Shown one piece after another: positions 48,110 through 57,526 of a DNA stretch of 63,962 nucleotides; the stretch's first letter is position 1, and each line of letters begins with the position of its first letter. The notes beneath the pieces were generated by a model. It had not been told where the DNA came from and searched no databases. It worked only from the letters and a program-made list of their open reading frames with translations. Source of the stretch: an uncultured Rhodospirillales bacterium (GTDB taxonomy: Bacteria > Pseudomonadota > Alphaproteobacteria > Acetobacterales > Acetobacteraceae). The translations under genes were made by a program, and so were the position numbers. The stretch spans positions 1 to 63,962 of the forward strand of contig CAIPLM010000288.1 in assembly GCA_903865895.1 (NCBI GenBank). The letters are read 5' to 3'.

Positions 48110-48937
48110 CTACTTGTCGCCTTCCGTGAGGCCTTTGACGAACCAGGTCTGCATCAGCAGCACCACCGCCACCGGCGGCAGCATCGCCAGCACGGCGGTG
48201 GCCATGACGCGGTTCCATTCGACCGAGGTATCCGCCCCGATCATCTTGACGATGCCGATGACGATGGTGTCCAGCCGCGAGTCGGTCGCCACCAGCAGCG
48301 GCCAGAGATACTGGTTCCAGCCATAGACGAAGAGAATGACGAACAGCGCCGCGATATTCGCCCCGGAGACCGGCAGCAAGATATCGCGCAGGAAGCGCAG
48401 CGGCCCGGCGCCATCCATCCGCGCCGCCTCCACCAGCTCATCCGGCACCGCTAGAAAGGTCTGGCGGAACAGCAGCGTCGCGGTGGCCGAGGCGATCAGC
48501 GGCAAAGTGAGGCCGGTGAAGCTGTTGATGAGGCCAAAACCCGCCATCACCGAGTAGGTCGGGATGATGCGTACCTCGACCGGCAGCATCAGGGTGAAAA
48601 AGATCGTCCAGAAGCAGACGAGGCGGAAGGGGAAGCGGAAAAAGGCGATGGCATAGGCCGAGAGCACGGAGATGACGATTTTGCCGATTGCGATCGAGAT
48701 CGCCATGCCGAAGCTGACCATCAGCAAATGCCACACCGGCGCCACGCCGGGTGCCCCTTCGGTCAGCACCTTCCAGTAGACGCCGATTCCGCTGCCGGGG
48801 ATGAAGCTCAACTCGCCGCGGCCGATCATCGCCGGGTCCTGGGTGGAGGCAGAGAACACCAGCCACAGCGGTAGCACGAATAGCAGCACGCCGATGGAGA
48901 GCACGATATGCGCGGTCCAATCCGTACGGCCGTTCAT
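48110..48937 (-). CDS. ugpE: sn-glycerol-3-phosphate-type ABC permease UgpE
   Basis: 275 residues, six helices. The coupling loop is [20 protein letters not shown], followed by LP and the [13 protein letters not shown] segment characteristic of UgpE. It overlaps ugpA by four bases and ends two bases before ugpC. Confidence 0.92.
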   Translation of the reverse strand: MNGRTDWTAHIVLSIGVLLFVLPLWLVFSASTQDPAMIGRGELSFIPGSGIGVYWKVLTEGAPGVAPVWHLLMVSFGMAISIAIGKIVISVLSAYAIAFFRFPFRLVCFWTIFFTLMLPVEVRIIPTYSVMAGFGLINSFTGLTLPLIASATATLLFRQTFLAVPDELVEAARMDGAGPLRFLRDILLPVSGANIAALFVILFVYGWNQYLWPLLVATDSRLDTIVIGIVKMIGADTSVEWNRVMATAVLAMLPPVAVVLLMQTWFVKGLTEGDK

Positions 48938-49815
48938 GTCTTGTCGCGCTTTCCGAGGAAGCGGAACTGCACCACGGTCAGCACCACGATGCCGACCATC
49001 AACACCACCGACTGCGCGGAGGAGCCGCCGAGGTCGAGGTTTACCACCCCGTCCCGATACACCTTCACCACCAGCGTCTCAGTGGATTTGCCGGGGCCGC
49101 CCTGGGTCAGCGCCTGGATGGTGCCGAAGGTGTCGAAGGCGGAGTAGACGAGGTTCACCACCAGCAGGAAAAAAGTGGTGGGCGCAAGCAGCGGAAAGAT
49201 GATGGTGCGGAAGCGCCGCCAGCCGCGCGCGCCGTCCATGCGCGCCGCCTCGATCACCGAGCGGGGGATGGATTGCAGCCCGGCGAGGAAGAAGATGAAA
49301 TTGTAGCTCACCTGCTTCCAGGCTGAAGCCAGGATCACCACCAGCATCGCCTGGCCACCGTTGATCTTGTAGTCCCACACGACGCCGATCGCCTTCAGCC
49401 CGTGCGCGACCATGCCGATCTGCGGGTGCAGCAGCAGGATCCACAGCACCGCGGCCACCGCCGGTGCGATCGCGTAGGGCCAGATCAGCATGGTGCGGTA
49501 GAAGCCGCGCCCGGCGATTTCACGGTCGGCGAAAACCGCCAGCAACAAGGCGACGCTCATTGAAAGCAGGCTGACGGCGGCGCAGAAATACACCGTCCGC
49601 CACAGGCTCTCGACGTAGAGCGGGTCCTCGAACAAATCGACGAAGTTCTCGAAGCCGATGAACTGCGTCTTGAGGCCGAAGGCGTCCTGGCGGGTGAGGC
49701 TGCCATAGATCGCCTCGCCCGCCGGCCACAGGAAGAAGAACACGGTGAGCAGCAGTTGCGGCAGCACGAAGGCCGCCGGCAGCGCCCAGCCGCCGAAGAT
49801 GGTGCGGCGCTCCAT
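48934..49815 (-). CDS. ugpA: sn-glycerol-3-phosphate-type ABC permease UgpA
   Basis: 293 residues with six helices. RQDAFGLKTQFIGFENFVDL is typical of UgpA periplasmic sequence, and the coupling loop is [20 protein letters not shown]. It begins 27 bases after the binding-protein stop. Confidence 0.92.
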   Translation of the reverse strand: MERRTIFGGWALPAAFVLPQLLLTVFFFLWPAGEAIYGSLTRQDAFGLKTQFIGFENFVDLFEDPLYVESLWRTVYFCAAVSLLSMSVALLLAVFADREIAGRGFYRTMLIWPYAIAPAVAAVLWILLLHPQIGMVAHGLKAIGVVWDYKINGGQAMLVVILASAWKQVSYNFIFFLAGLQSIPRSVIEAARMDGARGWRRFRTIIFPLLAPTTFFLLVVNLVYSAFDTFGTIQALTQGGPGKSTETLVVKVYRDGVVNLDLGGSSAQSVVLMVGIVVLTVVQFRFLGKRDKT

Positions 49816-49842
49816 GCCCGGCGGCGGCCCCCGGCTTTCGCC

Positions 49843-51168
49843 TTAGCCCTTGGTCGCCTTCTCGAACTCGCGCAGAACACGATTGCCGCGGGAGACCACC
49901 GCATCGAGCGCGGCCTGCGCACCCTGCTGGCCCTGCAGCGCTTTCTCCAACTCTTCCGAGAAGATGTTGCGCAGCTCAGCCATCCGCCCGAGGCGGAAGC
50001 CGCGGGAATTCGCCGTCACCTCGCCGCGGGTCAGCTGGATGATGGGCAGGTCGGTGCCGACCACCTTCTGGTAGTAGCCCTGCTGCTTCGAGAGCTCGTA
50101 GCCCGCGAGCGTCACCGGCACGTAGCCGGTCTTCTGGTGCCACACCGCGTCATTATCGGCGCGGCCGATGAACTTCAGGAACTGCGCGCAGGCCTTGTAC
50201 TCGGCCGGCGTGCGGTTCGGCGTGGTCATGGTCCACAGCGAGGCGCCGCCGATGATGGAGTTGATCGGCTTGGGGTTCACTTCCGGATCGGTCGGCAGCA
50301 GGGCGGCGGCCCAGCGGAACTTGGCATCCCGCGCGATGGAAGCCCGGGCGGCCGAGGAGTTGAAGCCGATCGCCGCCTCGCCGGAAGGGAAGATGGCGTC
50401 CGCCGCGTTGTCGCGGCCGGCATATTTGAACAGCCCTTCCTTGGACATGTCGAGCAGGCGCTGCATCTGCTTCACGAAGGGGGGGGTGTTGACCTTGAGC
50501 TCGGTGTCCAGCCCCTCGAAGCCGTTGGACTTGGTGGCGAACGGCAGGTCATGCATCGCGGCGTATTGTTCGAATTGGATCCAGATCGGCCAGGCGGAGC
50601 CCATCGGGATCGGCGTCGCGGCCTTGGCCTTCAGCGCCCGGCAGGCGGCGATCACGTCGTTCCAGGTGACCGGCGGCTTCTCGGGGTCGAGCCCGGCCTT
50701 CTCGAATGCGTCCTTGTTGTACCACATCACCGAGGTGGAGGAGTTGAAGGGCAGCGAGGCAAGCCGCCCGTCGGGCAGGCTGTAATAGCCGCGCACGCCG
50801 CCGAGATAGGCCTTGGGGTCGAACTCGATGCCGGTCTCCTGGCTGAGCTGCCAGACCTGCTTCACCGCCGGGCCGGCGGCGAGCATGGAGCCGGTGCCGA
50901 CCTCGAACATCTGCACGATATGCGGCGCCTGCCCGGCGCGCCATGCGGCGATGGCCGCCGTCAGCGTCTCGGGGTAGGTGCCCTTGAACACCGCATCGAC
51001 CTCGACTTCGGCCTGCGCGGCATTAAACTCCTTGGCGATGCGGTTGACCTCTTCGCCCAGCGCGCCGCCCATGGCGTGCCACCAGACGATCTTGGTCTTG
51101 GCCTGGGCGAAGCCGGTTGCCGGCAGGGCGGCGGCGGCCGTTGCGGCCAAAAGGGTGCGGCGCTTCAT
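49843..51168 (-). CDS. ugpB: sn-glycerol-3-phosphate-type ABC binding protein UgpB
   Basis: 441 residues (E. coli UgpB 438). The ATG at 51168 opens a signal peptide MKRRTLLAATAAAALPATGF-A; the longer frame to 51225 is rejected. KIVWWHAMGGALGEEVNRIA, LPFNSSTSVMWYNKDAFEKA and FPSGEAAIGFNSSAARA follow the UgpB pattern. It probably binds glycerol-3-phosphate or glycerophosphodiesters in the periplasm. No pho box was obvious upstream, though phosphate control is usual for ugp. Confidence 0.9.
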   Translation of the reverse strand: MKRRTLLAATAAAALPATGFAQAKTKIVWWHAMGGALGEEVNRIAKEFNAAQAEVEVDAVFKGTYPETLTAAIAAWRAGQAPHIVQMFEVGTGSMLAAGPAVKQVWQLSQETGIEFDPKAYLGGVRGYYSLPDGRLASLPFNSSTSVMWYNKDAFEKAGLDPEKPPVTWNDVIAACRALKAKAATPIPMGSAWPIWIQFEQYAAMHDLPFATKSNGFEGLDTELKVNTPPFVKQMQRLLDMSKEGLFKYAGRDNAADAIFPSGEAAIGFNSSAARASIARDAKFRWAAALLPTDPEVNPKPINSIIGGASLWTMTTPNRTPAEYKACAQFLKFIGRADNDAVWHQKTGYVPVTLAGYELSKQQGYYQKVVGTDLPIIQLTRGEVTANSRGFRLGRMAELRNIFSEELEKALQGQQGAQAALDAVVSRGNRVLREFEKATKG

Positions 51169-51312
51169 GGATGTGCTCCTCGTGTGCATCGGCGTGGCCC
51201 TAGCGGGGCCTTGTTGCCGGAGCATGGCACATTCGGGGCAGTTCGGTGAAGGGCGCTTGCTCGGCGCCCCGCCCCGCCGTTACACAGCCTCAGGCATCAA
51301 AGGACCGGCAAC
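51169..51312. promoter_or_regulatory. divergent region between ugpB and apt
   Basis: 144 bases that must contain promoters for ugpB (minus) and apt (plus). I see no good -10 or palindrome. AAAGGACCGG at about 51299-51308 may give the apt ribosome binding site. Confidence 0.3.
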
Positions 51313-51828
51313 ATGGACCTCAAGGCACATATCCGCGGCATTCCCGATTTCCCCAAGCCCGGCATCCTGTTCTACGACATCGCCACCCTGTTGCGGGATG
51401 CCGATGCCTGGCAGGTCGCGATGGGCCGGATGGCGCGTGCGGTGCGCAAGCACCAACCGGACCTGATCGCCGGCATCGAATCGCGCGGTTTCCTCATCGC
51501 AGCCCCCCTGGCGCTGAAACTCGGCTGCGGCTTCATCATGGTGCGCAAGCCGCGCAAACTGCCGGGGCCGACGATCGGGCATGACTATGCGCTCGAATAC
51601 GGCACGGATCGCATCGAGATCCAGGAAGACGCCGTGCAGCCCGGCCAGCGCGTGGTTGTGGTGGATGATCTGCTCGCGACCGGTGGCACGATGGCGGCGG
51701 CCATCACGCTGCTGCGCAAGGTGGGCGCCGAGGTGCCGGCGGCTGCCGCGCTGATCGAGCTGACTTTCCTGAACGGCCGCGCCAAGGTCCCGGTTCCGGT
51801 CGATGTGCTGATGTCCTACGACGAATAG
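51313..51828 (+). CDS. apt: adenine phosphoribosyltransferase
   Basis: 171 residues, standard Apt length. It begins [27 protein letters not shown], in two stretches typical of Apt. The PRPP-binding loop is [14 protein letters not shown], and [19 protein letters not shown] is the other conserved region. It converts adenine and PRPP to AMP in purine salvage. It is a single gene whose last 13 bases overlap the end of the convergent glycosyltransferase gene. Confidence 0.96.
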   Translation: MDLKAHIRGIPDFPKPGILFYDIATLLRDADAWQVAMGRMARAVRKHQPDLIAGIESRGFLIAAPLALKLGCGFIMVRKPRKLPGPTIGHDYALEYGTDRIEIQEDAVQPGQRVVVVDDLLATGGTMAAAITLLRKVGAEVPAAAALIELTFLNGRAKVPVPVDVLMSYDE

Positions 51829-52880
51829 GCGGCAACACCCCTCTCTCCAAGCGCCAGCAGAGCATAGCGCTCGGCGCTGAGGTCCTCATCGGGCAGGATC
51901 GTCTGCACCGCGTCGAGCACGGCGGCGATTTGGCGCGCCTGCCACAGGGATGCGGCGTGGCTGGTTGCGGCCGCGTCCATGCGGCTGGCCACGATCCGCC
52001 GCAAGCCCGCCGCCTCGCGCCGCATCGCCGGCAGCCAGCGAGCGCGGAAGATCGGGCCGACCTCTTCCATCAGCGCACGCCGCAGCGCAGCCGGAGCACG
52101 CGCGAGGGCGAAGCGTTCGACGTGCGCGTAGGCGGTGCCGATTAGCGGGATGGTCCAGAACAGATCGGCGATCTCATCGTCATGCGGCAGGCTGCGCTGG
52201 GTGAATTGCGAGCAGCCGCGAGCGAGCTGATCCACCGGCTTGCCGCCATGCCGCCGCCAGAAGCTCAACTCCTTCACGTGACTGATCTCGCCGTAAAGGG
52301 TGAGCTCGGCCAGCACCGCATGGTCCCAGCCCGGCCGGTAGGTGATTGGGGCGAGGCGCTCCACCGCGTCGCGACGATATATGCCCCAGAAGGCGGGCGC
52401 GCTGGTGTAGTGCGCCATCACGTGTCGCGCCCGCGCCAGAGGGTCCGGCCCGACCGCATGCAGCCGGTGGGTCTCGGGATAGACGGCGGAGATGCGACGG
52501 TCATCGCCGAACACCACGCCGGCGGAATGGCACATCGCCATGCCGGGTGCCGCAAGCAGGGCCTCCATGACGGCCTCGATGAAATCGGGTGCCAGCAGGT
52601 CATCCGCCGTCTTGGGCATGACGAACGCCGCCTCGCCCCACCAGAACGCCCTCTGGCAATTCAGCACCGGGCCGACATTGGCTGCGTTGCGCAGAAGGCG
52701 CACCCGTGGGTCCGCCGCCGCGAACCCGGCGACAATGCCGCACGTATCGTCCTCCGAGGCATTGTCGATCACGGTGACGGCGAGGTTGCGCCAAGTCTGC
52801 GCCAGCACACTGTCCAGTGCCTCGGCGATGGTCGCCGCCCCGTTATAGACGAAGAGGTTGACGTCGATCCGCGGCTGCAT
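51816..52880 (-). CDS. glycosyltransferase family 2
   Basis: 354 residues from ATG 52880, which shares a base with the upstream stop (TGATG). [20 protein letters not shown] and [10 protein letters not shown] define the GT-A nucleotide-sugar domain, and KTADDLL may hold the metal-binding DxD equivalent. The C-terminal half is helical. It is last in the block that starts at the flagellar genes, so it probably adds a sugar to flagellin or extends the O-linked glycan begun by the GT41 enzyme. A role in an exopolysaccharide cannot be excluded. Confidence 0.85.
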   Translation of the reverse strand: MQPRIDVNLFVYNGAATIAEALDSVLAQTWRNLAVTVIDNASEDDTCGIVAGFAAADPRVRLLRNAANVGPVLNCQRAFWWGEAAFVMPKTADDLLAPDFIEAVMEALLAAPGMAMCHSAGVVFGDDRRISAVYPETHRLHAVGPDPLARARHVMAHYTSAPAFWGIYRRDAVERLAPITYRPGWDHAVLAELTLYGEISHVKELSFWRRHGGKPVDQLARGCSQFTQRSLPHDDEIADLFWTIPLIGTAYAHVERFALARAPAALRRALMEEVGPIFRARWLPAMRREAAGLRRIVASRMDAAATSHAASLWQARQIAAVLDAVQTILPDEDLSAERYALLALGERGVAAYSS

Positions 52881-55090
52881 CACGCGCCCTGCCGCCGGCA
52901 CCAGTCCTGCCAGGCGCGCCGCAGCGCCGTGCCGAGGCTGCGGCCGAAGCGCGGACCGTCACAGAGCGGGCTTGCGGCCATCCGCCGGCGCAGATCGCCG
53001 CGTAGGGCCGCGAGGCCTGGAATGTCCTGCGCCATGCGCACTGCCAGAGCGGTATAGGCTGCGACATTCTCGGCCACCCAGTCCTCCAGCCCGATATTGG
53101 CGAGATGGCTTGCCGAGTGGCGTGAGGCGAAGGTCTCTCCGGGCATGGTCACCACGGGGACGCCCATCCACAGCGCCTCGCAGGTCGTCAGCCCGCCGCT
53201 ATAGGGAAAGGGGTCGAGCGCGATGTCGATCCGCCCGTAGCGCCGCAACAGCTCGACATGCGGCGCCCCACCGAGCAATTCGAGCCGCTCAGTGTCGATG
53301 CCATGCCCCGCGAAATCCGCCAGCAGCCGCGCCCGGGTCGGCGCCTCGCTCATCTGATGGCACATGATGGCCAGCCGGGCGCCTGGCAGCGCCTGCAAAA
53401 TGTCGGCCCAGGCGGCGATGGCGGCGGGTGTGATTTTGGCGAGGTTGTTGAAGCAGCCGAAGGTGATCGCGCCTGTCGCTGCGGCAGGCAGCGGCGCGAC
53501 GTCCGGGGCATAGGGCGGCGGGCTGTAGCAGACATACCCGTCCGCCAGCCGCAGCGGCCGCTCGCTGTAGAAGCGCTCGAAGCCCAGCGGGATTTCCCAG
53601 CGATCGGCGATGAACCAGTCCATCTCCGCCAGCCCCGTACTGTGGTTCTGCGAACCGACCCATTTGATCTGCACCGGGGCGAGCCGGTTGGCGCAGAGGC
53701 CGAGCATCCCCTGGTCGCCATGGCCGCCGAGCTCGATCAGCACATCAAGCCCGCGGGTGCGGCACTGCGCGACGATCTCGGGCACGGCCATCCCATCAAG
53801 CCGCGTCCAGGAGGCGGCAGCGGCGCGGAAGCGGCGATGGATCGGGTCGGCGCCGTGCTCAGGGCCGAAGCAATGCAGCTCGAACTGGCGGGGATCGAGG
53901 CTCTCGAAGCCGGCGACGGTCAGCCAGCCGACCGGATGGGTCTTGAGCGTGGGCGACAGCAGGCCGACGCGCAGCTTTCGGCCGGGCGACGGATCATTGC
54001 TCCAGGGCACGGCGGACAGGCGCGGCAGGGCAGCAGCGGCGGCCTGCGTGGCCGCCAGTAATTCGCCGCCGCCGATACCTTCCTGATAGGGCAGCGCATT
54101 GCACAGCGTGCGCCAGGCCAGCGGCGACGTGGGGTCTTGCGCCACGGCGCGGCGGGCGAGTTCCACCCCCTCCGCCTGCCGGCCGAGGCTGACCAGGCAG
54201 TTTGACGCGTTGTTGAGCAGGCCGACATGGTCGCCATGGGTGGCGATCAGGCTGGCGAGTTCCTCATGCGCCTCCGCGAAGCGGTGCAGGCGAATCATCG
54301 CCGCTGCGCGGTTGTTGCGCAGATGGAGGTCGCCCGGGTCGAGCGCGATGGCGGCATCCAGCGCCTCCAGCGCCTCGTGCACGCGATTGGCACGCACCAA
54401 GCTCATCGCGAGCAGCCGCTGTGGTGCGATTTCATGCGGTGCCAGGGCCGCGGCCACTGCGAGGCACTCGATGGCCTCTTCGCGCGCCGTGCCGTCGAGC
54501 AGCATGCCGAGGGCGGTCAGCAACGCGGGGTTGTCTGGATCACCAGCGAGGGCGACGCGCAGCCGGGCGACCTCTTCCGCAGCCTCGCCGCAGGCCTGCG
54601 CCGCCTCGGCGCGGTGCAGCGCCATGCCGATATGACCGGGCGCCAGCCGCGTTGCCTCGGCGAAGGCAGAATCGGCGGCGCGCGTGTCGCCCGACAGCAT
54701 CAGCGTGCTGCCGAGTGCGTCCCAAGCTTCCGGCAGATCGGGCGCCGCGCCGCAGCAGCGCAGGAACAGGCTTTGCGCGCGCAGCAGATGGCCGGCCCCG
54801 AGGGTGATAACGCCGAGGCCCAGCAGCGCCTCCGCCCGGCGCGGGTTGAGAAGCAGGGTCGCCTCGTAGGCCTCCGCCGCCGCCTGCATGTCGCCCTCGC
54901 CGCGTTTTGCCTCGGCGATGCGCAGCTTCACCTCGTCCCAGTGCGGCAGGCGGGCGGCGAGGTCGGCAAAAAGCGGAGCGGCAACGGCGCAGCCTTGGTT
55001 GCGGGCGACGTCGATGGCGTGGTTGAGCTGATCGGTCGGGCTGGCCGCGCTGCGGTCCGCCGGATGGAGCGGCGCCAGCGCGTCAGGCAT
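52880..55090 (-). CDS. TPR-containing SPINDLY/GT41-type O-glycosyltransferase
   Basis: 736 residues from ATG 55090. About ten TPR units cover residues 30-340 (for example AEAYEATLLLNPRRAEALLG, ALEALDAAIALDPGDLHLRN). The C-terminal GT41 catalytic region carries KLRVGLLSPTLKTHPVGWL, IELGGHGDQGMLGL, WVGSQNHSTG and DPFPYSGGLTTCEALWMGVP. This matches O-GlcNAc-transferase-like proteins of bacteria, several of which glycosylate flagellin. The overlap with the methyltransferase gene and nearness to flaF support that target. Confidence 0.88.
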   Translation of the reverse strand: MPDALAPLHPADRSAASPTDQLNHAIDVARNQGCAVAAPLFADLAARLPHWDEVKLRIAEAKRGEGDMQAAAEAYEATLLLNPRRAEALLGLGVITLGAGHLLRAQSLFLRCCGAAPDLPEAWDALGSTLMLSGDTRAADSAFAEATRLAPGHIGMALHRAEAAQACGEAAEEVARLRVALAGDPDNPALLTALGMLLDGTAREEAIECLAVAAALAPHEIAPQRLLAMSLVRANRVHEALEALDAAIALDPGDLHLRNNRAAAMIRLHRFAEAHEELASLIATHGDHVGLLNNASNCLVSLGRQAEGVELARRAVAQDPTSPLAWRTLCNALPYQEGIGGGELLAATQAAAAALPRLSAVPWSNDPSPGRKLRVGLLSPTLKTHPVGWLTVAGFESLDPRQFELHCFGPEHGADPIHRRFRAAAASWTRLDGMAVPEIVAQCRTRGLDVLIELGGHGDQGMLGLCANRLAPVQIKWVGSQNHSTGLAEMDWFIADRWEIPLGFERFYSERPLRLADGYVCYSPPPYAPDVAPLPAAATGAITFGCFNNLAKITPAAIAAWADILQALPGARLAIMCHQMSEAPTRARLLADFAGHGIDTERLELLGGAPHVELLRRYGRIDIALDPFPYSGGLTTCEALWMGVPVVTMPGETFASRHSASHLANIGLEDWVAENVAAYTALAVRMAQDIPGLAALRGDLRRRMAASPLCDGPRFGRSLGTALRRAWQDWCRRQGA

Positions 55091-56522
55091 CGGCGCCCAC
55101 CTTGCGCGCGGCAATTACCAAGCCCTGAACCTCTGCGCCCGCCTCGTGGCGCAGCGTCTCGGCACGCCGGCGCTCGATCGCGAAGCCGGCGGCGCGCAAG
55201 GCCGCCTCGACATAGGCCGGGGAATGCGCATAGCGGCCCTGGCTCCCCAGCCGCCAGCCGGTTGCGCCGTCCTCCATGGTCTCCACCGAGAACACCAGCC
55301 GCCCGCCACGGTGCATGCGCGGGCGTATCGCGTGGAACACGGCCTCCAACTCGCCGAAATAGCACAGCACGTCGGCAGCAATCACCGTGTCCCACAGCGC
55401 CTGGGTGGCCCCGAGCCATGCGGTGATGTCACCCTGGGCCAGGTCGGCGTAGATGCCCTTGCCGCGCGCCTCCTCCAGCATCCTGGCCGAGATATCCACG
55501 CCGGCGAGATGCTCCATCGGCAGGTCGGCGACCATCAGCCCGGCGAGCCCGGTGCCGCAACCGAGGTCGAGCACTCGCCCGAGCCCGGCGGCGTCCATCC
55601 CCTCCTGCAGCATCTCGCGCATCAGGCCGGGCACGCGGTAGCCGAGGCCGATCAGATGGTCCTCGAAGCGCCCGGCATAGCCGTCAAATACTGTCTCCAG
55701 GTATTCCGGCGGCGCCCTGCCTTCTCCCGGCAATAGCCCGGCAGCGGCGACGAGATGGCGGACATAGGGGTCCTCTGGCGCGAGACGGAAGGCGCCATGG
55801 TAGGCGTCGCCAGCCTGATCGTGGCGACCGAGCTTACTGAGGGCGTGGCCGAGCAGGCCGAGCACGCAGGCATCCACCAGTCCGGTGGCGCGCGCCTCCG
55901 TGCCGAGGCGCACGCAATCCACGAAATCCCGCGCCCGCATCGCCGCCATCATCGCGGCCTGGCGCAACCCGAGATCGCCGGGGGCAGCGGCGATGCCGTC
56001 CTCCAACGCGTTGCGCGCCGCGTCCTGTTGGCCACTGCGGGAGAGCGCCTCGGCAAGGCCGCGCCAGGCGGCTGCCATTTGGGGCGCGCTACGAGCAGCG
56101 TCGGCGAGGCAGGCGATGGCATCCTCATGGGCGCCGGCGTCCACCAGGCTGAGTCCGAGGATCGCCTTGGCCACCGGGTCATCCGGTGCGAGCACCACGG
56201 CTTCGGCGGCGTCGACGGCGGCTCCTACCGCATCGCCGGCCTGCATGCGGGCCTCCGCGCGCAGCAGGCGCAGGGCCGGGCGCGCGGCTTCGGCGGCGAT
56301 CGCGTCATCGAGGATGGCCAGCGCATCGGCAGTGCGCCCCTCGGCCATTGCCAGCCGGGCGGTGAGCTGGCCGACATCGCCGCTGGCGGGCGAGCGACGA
56401 CGCAGGGCCGCCAGCACGGCGTGCGCGGCGCCGTAGCGGGCGGCGCGGATGAAGCGGTCGGCCTGCTGGAGCAGCGCGGGATCGGCGAGAGGCGTGGCGT
56501 CGCGGGTGGGGGCAGCGGTCAT
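55083..56522 (-). CDS. TPR protein with C-terminal SAM methyltransferase
   Basis: 479 residues. The first 250 are TPR-like (ALRRRSPASGDVGQLTARLA, LALARLAPEDP-type units), followed by a class I methyltransferase: VLDLGCGTGLAGLMVADL is motif I, LAGVDISARMLEEARGKG motif II, and VIAADVLCYFGELEAVFHAI post II. It overlaps the GT41 gene by eight bases. The same TPR-plus-enzyme design as its neighbour suggests that both recognise one protein or glycan target, such as a methylated sugar on flagellin. Confidence 0.88.
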   Translation of the reverse strand: MTAAPTRDATPLADPALLQQADRFIRAARYGAAHAVLAALRRRSPASGDVGQLTARLAMAEGRTADALAILDDAIAAEAARPALRLLRAEARMQAGDAVGAAVDAAEAVVLAPDDPVAKAILGLSLVDAGAHEDAIACLADAARSAPQMAAAWRGLAEALSRSGQQDAARNALEDGIAAAPGDLGLRQAAMMAAMRARDFVDCVRLGTEARATGLVDACVLGLLGHALSKLGRHDQAGDAYHGAFRLAPEDPYVRHLVAAAGLLPGEGRAPPEYLETVFDGYAGRFEDHLIGLGYRVPGLMREMLQEGMDAAGLGRVLDLGCGTGLAGLMVADLPMEHLAGVDISARMLEEARGKGIYADLAQGDITAWLGATQALWDTVIAADVLCYFGELEAVFHAIRPRMHRGGRLVFSVETMEDGATGWRLGSQGRYAHSPAYVEAALRAAGFAIERRRAETLRHEAGAEVQGLVIAARKVGADA

Positions 56523-56586
56523 GGGGATGCTCCTTTTGAGCGTATCCCGTCACGGCCAAAATTGGCCGCGCCGAAGGGGGAAGCGG

Positions 56587-56934
56587 TCAGGCCCGGGCGC
56601 CGAGCCCGGCCGCGAGGTCGGCGTTGACGGCGAGGAGGAAGTCCACATCCGGGTCCTCCCGCTCAACCTCGCGCTGCACCGCATGGCCCACTGAGACCAG
56701 CGAGGCCTTCAGCGTGTCAGGCAGCGCATTCGCGGGGTCCCGCACGATGTCGATCACCGCGCGCCACAGGCGGCTGGTGTCGGACAGCGCGCGGACCCGC
56801 GCCAAGGGCCCGCCTTCGCGGGACTGGCGCAGGGCGGCGTTGGCGCGCAGGAACAGGTCGGCCTCCTGCTCGCGCAGGCCGCGCAGGTTTTGCGCCGCGG
56901 CGTAAGCCTTGGTCATGTGCTGTGTTGCCGACAT
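56587..56934 (-). CDS. flaF: flagellar biosynthesis regulator FlaF
   Basis: 115 residues; an internal ATG at 56916 (MTKAYAAAQNLRG) is an alternative start. SRLWRAVIDIVRDPANALP and LKASLVSVGHAVQREVER are the family core. FlaF helps flagellin secretion and translation in alphaproteobacteria, working with FlbT. It lies between flbT and the TPR-methyltransferase gene. Confidence 0.9.
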   Translation of the reverse strand: MSATQHMTKAYAAAQNLRGLREQEADLFLRANAALRQSREGGPLARVRALSDTSRLWRAVIDIVRDPANALPDTLKASLVSVGHAVQREVEREDPDVDFLLAVNADLAAGLGARA

Positions 56935-56982
56935 GGGATTTTCCCCTGTTCAATCGTGAATGGTACGGTGTTCAGTACCGGC

Positions 56983-57438
56983 TCATGCCGGCACCGCCGC
57001 GTAGGTGGCAGCCCGGCCGCGCTCGGCGGCCAGCGCCGCCGGTTCGGGCCGGCACAGCACCGAATCCTCGTGCCGGATGATCCGGCGGACCAGTTTGAGG
57101 GCGAGGTAGCAATTATCCTGCTCGGCGGCCTCCATCGCGCGGTCGAGGATCTCCCGCGCCAGCGCCGAGGTGGTGGACTCCTTGAAGGCGGCGATGAGTT
57201 CGCGCCCGGCGATCAGGCCGCGCGTGCGCTCCTCGTCGACCCCGATATAGGCCGATTGCAGCGCGAAATAGATCCGCCGCGCCGGAGTGTCGGCCTCTGC
57301 CGGCGCCATGATTTGCTTGCCGAAGAGGAAGCGGGCATGGGCGGTCAGCTCCAGCCGCGTCTTGGTGCGGAACCGGATGGGCGCGCCGTTGACGATCATC
57401 ATTTCGCCCGGCCGCAGTTCGAGTACCAGCGTAGACAT
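56983..57438 (-). CDS. flbT: flagellar biosynthesis repressor FlbT
   Basis: 151 residues. LVLELRPGEMMIVNGAPIRF opens the protein and RFLFGKQIM is the second conserved block; YFALQSAYIG follows. FlbT binds the 5' leader of flagellin mRNA and controls its stability in Caulobacter. Here it sits immediately downstream of the flagellin gene, whose leader has a hairpin (58414-58442). Confidence 0.93.
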   Translation of the reverse strand: MSTLVLELRPGEMMIVNGAPIRFRTKTRLELTAHARFLFGKQIMAPAEADTPARRIYFALQSAYIGVDEERTRGLIAGRELIAAFKESTTSALAREILDRAMEAAEQDNCYLALKLVRRIIRHEDSVLCRPEPAALAAERGRAATYAAVPA

Positions 57439-57487
57439 CCCTGAGGTCTCCTGCTCGCCGCAGTGCGGCGAAACATCCCTGCGAGAC

Positions 57488-57506
57488 GGCGCACGTTTTG
57501 TGCGCC
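57488..57506 (-). terminator. hairpin after the flagellin gene
   Basis: GGCGCAC (57488-57494) and GTGCGCC (57500-57506) are perfect 7-base arms around a five-base loop, 20 bases past the flagellin stop. No T-run follows on the minus strand. It may stabilise the flagellin mRNA 3' end or partly terminate before flbT. Confidence 0.5.
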
Positions 57507-57526
57507 CGCCGTGCGCGTGCGCGGGC

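Noticed and set aside
49756-51249. 497-codon plus-strand open frame
   Set aside because: It is antisense to ugpB, with arginine/histidine-rich nonsense composition.
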